In this document: one piece after another, positions 63,926 to 64,000 of the stretch
Position numbering within the stretch: position 1 is the first letter of the stretch
Layout: every line of letters begins with the position of its first letter
Assembly (NCBI RefSeq): GCF_023715225.1
Contig: NZ_JAMBNS010000008.1
Location: 62,001 to 126,000 of the forward strand
Reading direction: 5' to 3'
DNA: 64,000 nt
DNA from: Robertmurraya korlensis
GTDB taxonomy: Bacteria; Bacillota; Bacilli; Bacillales; Cytobacillaceae
Position numbers and translations under genes: made by a program
The notes under the pieces: model-generated
Told to the model about the DNA's origin: nothing
Seen by the model: the letters and a program-made list of their open reading frames with translations, nothing else
The model's database searches: none

Positions 63926-64000
63926 ATGAGAGAGGAAGAAAAGAAACGATCTTCTCAAGATTCAAATGTTAAGCGCTTTTTAAAGAAAAGATGGGCATTC
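63926..64000 (+). CDS. spoIIQ: Stage II sporulation protein Q (5' part only, cut by window end)
   Basis: The first 25 codons, beginning MREEEKK and reaching KRFLKKRWAF, match the cytoplasmic N-terminus of SpoIIQ, which in B. subtilis starts with the same seven residues. SpoIIQ is the forespore membrane protein that pairs with SpoIIIAH across the septum. The ribosome binding site GAGGTGATGA and a sigma-F-like promoter lie upstream. The M23-like extracellular domain is beyond the window. Confidence 0.8.
   Translation, partial: MREEEKKRSSQDSNVKRFLKKRWAF

Overview
The window is a chromosomal core region of a Bacillaceae member (Firmicutes, endospore former). This rests on the gene order fadF-rpoE-pyrG-ywjG-spo0F-fbaA-tal-murAB-rho-rpmE-tdk-prfA-prmC-spoIIR-ywlCDEFG-glyA-upp-atp, the sporulation genes (spo0F, spoIIR, spoIID, spoIIQ), strong purine-rich ribosome binding sites and frequent GTG/TTG starts. 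The order follows Bacillus subtilis closely. It differs in carrying an 11-gene nuo operon after atp, as in B. cereus- and Geobacillus-type genomes, and a Vpr-like protease between upp and atp. I cannot name the species.

Layout. 0-4 kb: mnmH (tRNA selenouridine synthase), a XapX protein, then uvsE and a cardiolipin synthase on the minus strand. 4-15.2 kb: fatty-acid and branched-chain acyl-CoA degradation (fadF, thiolase, 3-hydroxybutyryl-CoA dehydrogenase, two acyl-CoA dehydrogenases, a TetR regulator, fused isobutyryl-CoA mutase IcmF), with a FadR-type operator on the fadF promoter and a related palindrome before the thiolase. 15.4-29.7 kb: information processing and central metabolism (rpoE, pyrG behind a GGG-start attenuator, spo0F, fbaA, tal, murAB, rho, rpmE, tdk, prfA-prmC, spoIIR). 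29.9-37.5 kb: the ywl cluster with a DnaA-box cluster before ywlC, then glyA and upp. 37.6-39.9 kb: a secreted subtilase. 40-47.4 kb: the full F1Fo ATP synthase operon. 48.7-59.3 kb: nuoABCDHIJKLMN, a complex I without the NADH-oxidising NuoEFG module and with an unusual Ala/Lys-rich extension on NuoC. 59.6-64 kb: ywzB, ywmB, murAA, spoIID, a VanZ-like gene and the start of spoIIQ.

The protein-coding part is mostly conventional. I found no defence system, prophage, IS element, CRISPR array, tRNA or rRNA. The least-explained material is non-coding. At least five families of structured or tandem intergenic repeats are present: a 52-53 bp tandem repeat at three loci; two families of about 115-130 bp with imperfect inverted arms, each with one copy inside a vital operon (atp, nuo); a ~70 bp hairpin family; and a short AAGCGGA...TCCG palindrome cluster. 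Several show arm covariation between copies, which suggests selection on folded structure.

All coordinates, motif matches and residue numbers were read by eye. Promoter and operator calls are pattern matches and have not been tested.
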